A DNA stretch of 64,000 nucleotides from the NCBI RefSeq assembly GCF_009931695.1, contig NZ_CP048000.1:4103501-4167500 (forward strand), read 5' to 3'. The notes below the pieces were generated by a model, which was given only the letters and a program-made list of their open reading frames with translations, made no database searches and was not told the DNA's origin. A program made the translations under genes and the position numbers. Positions 59,781 to 64,000 of this stretch are shown here, in pieces. Position 1 is the first letter of the stretch, and every line of letters starts with the position of its first letter. Source of the DNA: Anaerocolumna sedimenticola (GTDB lineage Bacteria; Bacillota; Clostridia; Lachnospirales; Lachnospiraceae).

Positions 59781-61444
59781 TTATTTCATTTTTTCCAAAA
59801 CTGTATTAAATACTTTTATACTGTACTCTGTTTGGTCTCCACTTTCATTTAGAGCAATCGCTTCTTCTTCCGTTAAATCAAATTTCTGCTTTAACTCTTT
59901 CATGATTTTCTTTTTAACATTTTCCATATCTTTTTGAATACCTAGATCAGTTGCATGTTTAATATATTTATCATAGCGCTCAATACCTTTTAATAAAGAA
60001 TCCAGTGCTTGTGGATACATCTTTATATCCATATAATTATTGTAAGAGTTTAATTCTTTATTAACAAACATAACCGTCATGATTTTTTCATAGGTTTCTT
60101 TATCTTTCTTTTTAATATCTAACCCATATATTTCATTATAAGCTTCCGTATACCGCTGCCTTGAAAAATTAATATTGGCATTTTTAATATCCAGAGAATA
60201 AGAATATTGATTTGTTCCTATTATAACAAATCCACCAATTAAAATAAAGAATGTCATTACAAAAATTACAGCCAATTTATTAATTTTAACATTATCATCT
60301 ATTTCTTGTATAACTTCTTTTACTTTAGGTTCTTTCTGTACCTTAGCGACTTTCTTTTTTTCCGGTTTTTTCTTAGCGGTTTTCTTTACTTTTACTTTCT
60401 TCTCTACTACTTTCGTTTCTTCATCACTGGTGTTTTTAGCCTGAATTTTCTTTTCTTTCTTAACTGTATTCTTTTCCGTTTTGCTTTTTTTTACTTTTTC
60501 CGCCTTTTTCTTGTCAACTTTTTTATCTTTCTCAACTTCCGCATTGACTTCCAAAGTTATATCTCTTTTTTTATCTTCTTTTTTACCAAATATTTTCTGC
60601 CAGAAACCTTTCTTTTTTCTTTGGTTTCCATTTTATTATTTTTGTTATCCGCTTCAGGAACTGACGGATTGCTGTTGTTTAATTTAATTTCATCCTTATC
60701 CTGCAAAGAATCTACAGCACTTAAAACGTCTGAGAAAATGCCCCCCATATCATTTGCAGTATTGGGCTTCCCCTCATTAGTATCCGATTCTTCAAGAAAA
60801 TTATCCGTTATTTCTTCCGGTAAATCATCAATGGATAAAAAATCTTCCACATCAGGATAAGGCGACTCTTCCGATACAGAAACAGTCTCTTCTGGTTCAT
60901 GTACAGATTTATAGAGTTCTTCTGCTTTATTGTTATTGGCTTCATCCTGTGCGGATATCATATCCAATAAAGCTAATAAATCCTCATCCGTATCTTCCAT
61001 CTCCGAACTGTCTTTCTCATCATAATAAGAATTTTCATTATCATTATCTGATTGCTTCTCTGAATCCGTATCAACATTAGAATCTTGAAGCAAAGATAAA
61101 ATATCGTCATCTGTAATCGTATTTAATTCGTTTTCTTTATCTTCGTCTCTCAAATTTTTTTCATCCTGTTTCGTAATATTTTGTGTTATATTTCTATTAA
61201 ATAATACTTTTTCATTAATCGATAAAGTATTATAACTACTCGTATTCGCAAAATCAGAATTTATATCTGGTGTTAATTTCTCACTTCTTAGCGTTCGTTT
61301 ACTAATCTGAGAATTTGTGACAGATTTTAAAAGATTATCTAAATAAGATTCATCCAGTTTTGCTCTTTCATTATCAAAACATTTTTCGCAGTATTCATTA
61401 CCATCATCCGGAATATTGGTTTTGCACAATTTGCATACTGCCAT
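59781..61444 (-). pseudogene. Zinc-ribbon plus single-TM protein, one-base frameshift
   Basis: The frames 61462-60557 and 60554-59781 join if one A is added to the T6 run 60613-60618. This gives KEKKKGFWQKIFGKKEDKKRDITLEVNAE and about 554 residues from the ATG at 61444 (SD GGAG). Parts: zinc ribbon CKLC ... CEKC (4-25), a long acidic Ser/Asp-rich region to about 270, a Lys-rich segment to about 385, one membrane helix KLAVIFVMTFFILIGGFVIIG (about 391-412), then an external helical domain of about 140 residues. The role is unknown. It lies downstream of cheV behind a 220-bp hairpin-rich region. Confidence 0.75.
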
Positions 61445-61462
61445 CTGAAGCTCACTCCTCAT

Positions 61463-61682
61463 AAATTCGATGAATGTTCTTTGTTACTATAGGCGCAAAA
61501 ATCATGTTCCTGCGGTCAATGAACGTACCGGCGAAAAGTACCGCCTTTTATCCTCAAAATTAAGAGGGTAGTCTCAGCCGTTTTATATGTAAAAGTATGA
61601 AATAGAAACTACTTTGCTGTTTCTTTTCATGCGCCATTTACGGCAGCCATGGGAAGCCATGACTTAATGTGTGAAATACAAT
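61463..61682 (-). other. Hairpin-rich intergenic region, possibly a structured RNA
   Basis: On the minus strand several stems follow each other: CATGG/CCATG (61648-61661), GCCGT/ACGGC (61577-61581 with 61640-61644) enclosing a long ATGAAA-GAAAC / GTTTC-TTTCAT hairpin (61597-61630), CCTC/GAGG (61552-61567), GGCG/CGCC (61530-61545) and GTTC/GAAC (61506-61524). No known riboswitch was recognised. It is unlike the AT-rich spacers elsewhere. Confidence 0.4.
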
Positions 61683-62570
61683 TTATTTTAATATAAAATT
61701 ATCTAATACTTCTACCAGGGAACCTATTTCCGGTTTTGTTATTTGCGCATCCGCTCCGATTGATTCTCCTTTTCTCATCATTTCCTCATTGATTAAAGAG
61801 GAGAAAATGATAACTGGTATATTTTTTAATTCCGGATCTGTTTTAACTAATTTGGTTAAATGATGTCCATCCATCTGTGGCATTTCAATATCTGTTATAA
61901 TACATTTAACATCTGATTCAATGGTTTTGCTTTTTTTATATCCCTGAAGTTTATTCCATGCTTCTAAACCATTAACCGTAGCAATAATGTTCGTATATCC
62001 AGCCTTAATAAGGCACTCCTGTATTAATTTACTTAATAATGGAGAATCTTCAGCTATTAAGATAGGAGCTTCATTACGATTTCTAACTCCTAAATGATTA
62101 ATATCGGACACTTTTAAACCTGTCTCAGGACTAATATCGGATATAATCTTTTCAAAATCAAGAACAATAATAAGTTTTTCTTCTAATTTAATAATTCCTG
62201 TTGCAATTGAATTAATCGTTTCATCCGGTTTATTGATATCTTCCCATGAAATACGATGGATGCCAACTACACCATGGACATGAAATGCAACATTTAATTT
62301 ATTAAAATTAGTTATTATATTCATATCTGTTGCTTTATTAGAATCAGGAATATTTAAACATTTAGCCAAGTTAATAACCGTAATTATTATATCTCTTGGC
62401 ATAAAAATACCTTCAATGCATGGATGGGCATTGGGTATCGGTGTTGGTGTCTGATACGATAATATTTCTCTAATCTTTGCTACATTAATTCCATAATAAT
62501 TATTTCCAATCTTAAATTCTAATATTTCTAATTCATTCGTTCCACTTTCCAACAATACTCCACTATCCAT
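61683..62570 (-). CDS. cheV: Chemotaxis protein CheV
   Basis: 295 residues. A CheW-like coupling domain (about 10-150; LEILEFKIGNNYYGINVAKIREILSY) is followed by a receiver domain (about 170-293), with the phosphoacceptor in CIITDIEMPQMDG and the acidic EDS triad (LIAEDSPLLSKL). CheV couples receptors to CheA and adapts through phosphorylation. It is cytoplasmic and works with the receptor array. Ribosome site GGAGG. It is transcribed from a clear promoter. It stands apart from any other che gene in this window, which is common for cheV. Confidence 0.96.
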   Translation of the reverse strand: MDSGVLLESGTNELEILEFKIGNNYYGINVAKIREILSYQTPTPIPNAHPCIEGIFMPRDIIITVINLAKCLNIPDSNKATDMNIITNFNKLNVAFHVHGVVGIHRISWEDINKPDETINSIATGIIKLEEKLIIVLDFEKIISDISPETGLKVSDINHLGVRNRNEAPILIAEDSPLLSKLIQECLIKAGYTNIIATVNGLEAWNKLQGYKKSKTIESDVKCIITDIEMPQMDGHHLTKLVKTDPELKNIPVIIFSSLINEEMMRKGESIGADAQITKPEIGSLVEVLDNFILK

Positions 62571-62627
62571 AGTCCTAACCTCCGTTATGCAAAGATTCTT
62601 TTCGGTAATTTTTTATTTATTAATCTT

Positions 62628-62656
62628 ATTATATTATATTTTTCTGTAAAATTCAA
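62628..62656 (-). promoter_or_regulatory. Promoter of cheV
   Basis: Minus strand TTGAAT (62656-62651), 17-bp spacer, TATAAT (62633-62628). Confidence 0.75.
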
Positions 62657-62680
62657 ACTTATTTGATAAATTTCGGCATT

Positions 62681-62722
62681 AAAAAAGACCTAAAAAATCT
62701 ACCTTTTAGAATTTTTAGGTCT
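62681..62722 (-). terminator. Terminator of the rRNA operon
   Basis: AGACCTAAAAA (62686-62696) pairs perfectly with TTTTTAGGTCT (62712-62722), followed on the minus strand by TTTTTT. It lies 80 bp after the 23S 3' end with no 5S gene between. Confidence 0.88.
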
Positions 62723-62803
62723 ATAATACTATATTAAATATTAACATTACTCTCCACTCGACTAACACATTGATTATTTTCCGTTATCATGAACAAATAC
62801 CTT

Positions 62804-64000
<1,197 letters not shown>

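Noticed and set aside
61525..61560. Possible sigma-28 (motility) promoter TAAA-N14-GCCGGTAC on the minus strand
   Set aside because: The match overlaps a GGCG/CGCC hairpin and the second box differs from GCCGATAT, so it may be chance.
61560..61600. GGCTGAGACTACCC on the minus strand looks like a TPP riboswitch
   Set aside because: The required second half (CCTGATCTGGATAATGCCAGCGTAGGGA-like) and the first GGGTGCC arm are missing.

Overview
The window looks like the chromosome of a low-GC, endospore-forming, probably motile anaerobe of the Lachnospiraceae (Clostridium cluster XIVa, the Lachnoclostridium/Anaerocolumna type). The evidence is an alpha/beta SASP, GerW and YlbJ (sporulation), CheV (chemotaxis), the AckA-Pta acetate pathway, an orphan acyl-CoA dehydratase activator, a tyrosine T-box, an agr peptide quorum-sensing locus and very AT-rich intergenic DNA. 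Nearly all genes lie on the minus strand. No prophage, insertion sequence, CRISPR array or tRNA gene was seen. The right edge is the 3' part of a 23S rRNA gene.

Layout. 1-8 kb: truncated SEDS (FtsW/RodA) protein, U32 peptidase, zapA, ruvAB, GH2 beta-mannosidase. 8-13 kb: a membrane protein fused to cardiolipin synthase, a DEDD exonuclease, a small Thr/Asn/Lys-rich protein, yceD-rpmF. 13-17 kb: ackA, pta, a tandem HD/HD-GYP protein. 17.5-20.6 kb: complete agr-like locus in order agrA-agrC-agrB-agrD, with agrD (48 aa) called by eye and separate LytTR-type direct repeats before agrB and before agrD. 21-28 kb: tmcAL, pepF, ylbJ, a coiled-coil protein, coaD, rsmD, SASP. 28-33.5 kb: surface-glycan group (DUF2298 protein, two GT2 enzymes, UDP-galactopyranose mutase). 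33.5-42 kb: CbxX-type AAA+, recG, yloV, yloU, rpmB, gerW, DUF2953. 42-48.7 kb: unknown cytosolic protein, two ABC-2 permeases without an ATPase, a rhomboid-like protein lacking an obvious catalytic dyad, and corA behind a leader peptide plus terminator. 49-55 kb: SGNH esterase, LysM protein, 1410-aa dehydratase activator fusion. 55.6-62.6 kb: tyrS with T-box, ung, hisHF, a zinc-ribbon/transmembrane protein, cheV. 62.8-64 kb: 23S rRNA.

Five genes are broken by what looks like one missing base each, always at or next to a homopolymer: U32 peptidase, beta-mannosidase, DUF2298 protein, a 102-aa conserved-looking protein, and the zinc-ribbon/TM protein. In each case adding one base restores one continuous protein. 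The uniform sign points to homopolymer under-calling in the assembly, although slippage at the two A8 tracts cannot be excluded from sequence alone.

The items most worth follow-up are the agr locus with duplicated operators, the corA leader (consensus promoter, 24-codon leader ORF, overlapping intrinsic terminator), the CmpB-cardiolipin synthase fusion, and the unexplained multi-hairpin region at 61463-61682. All family assignments come from reading motifs by eye; no database search was run.
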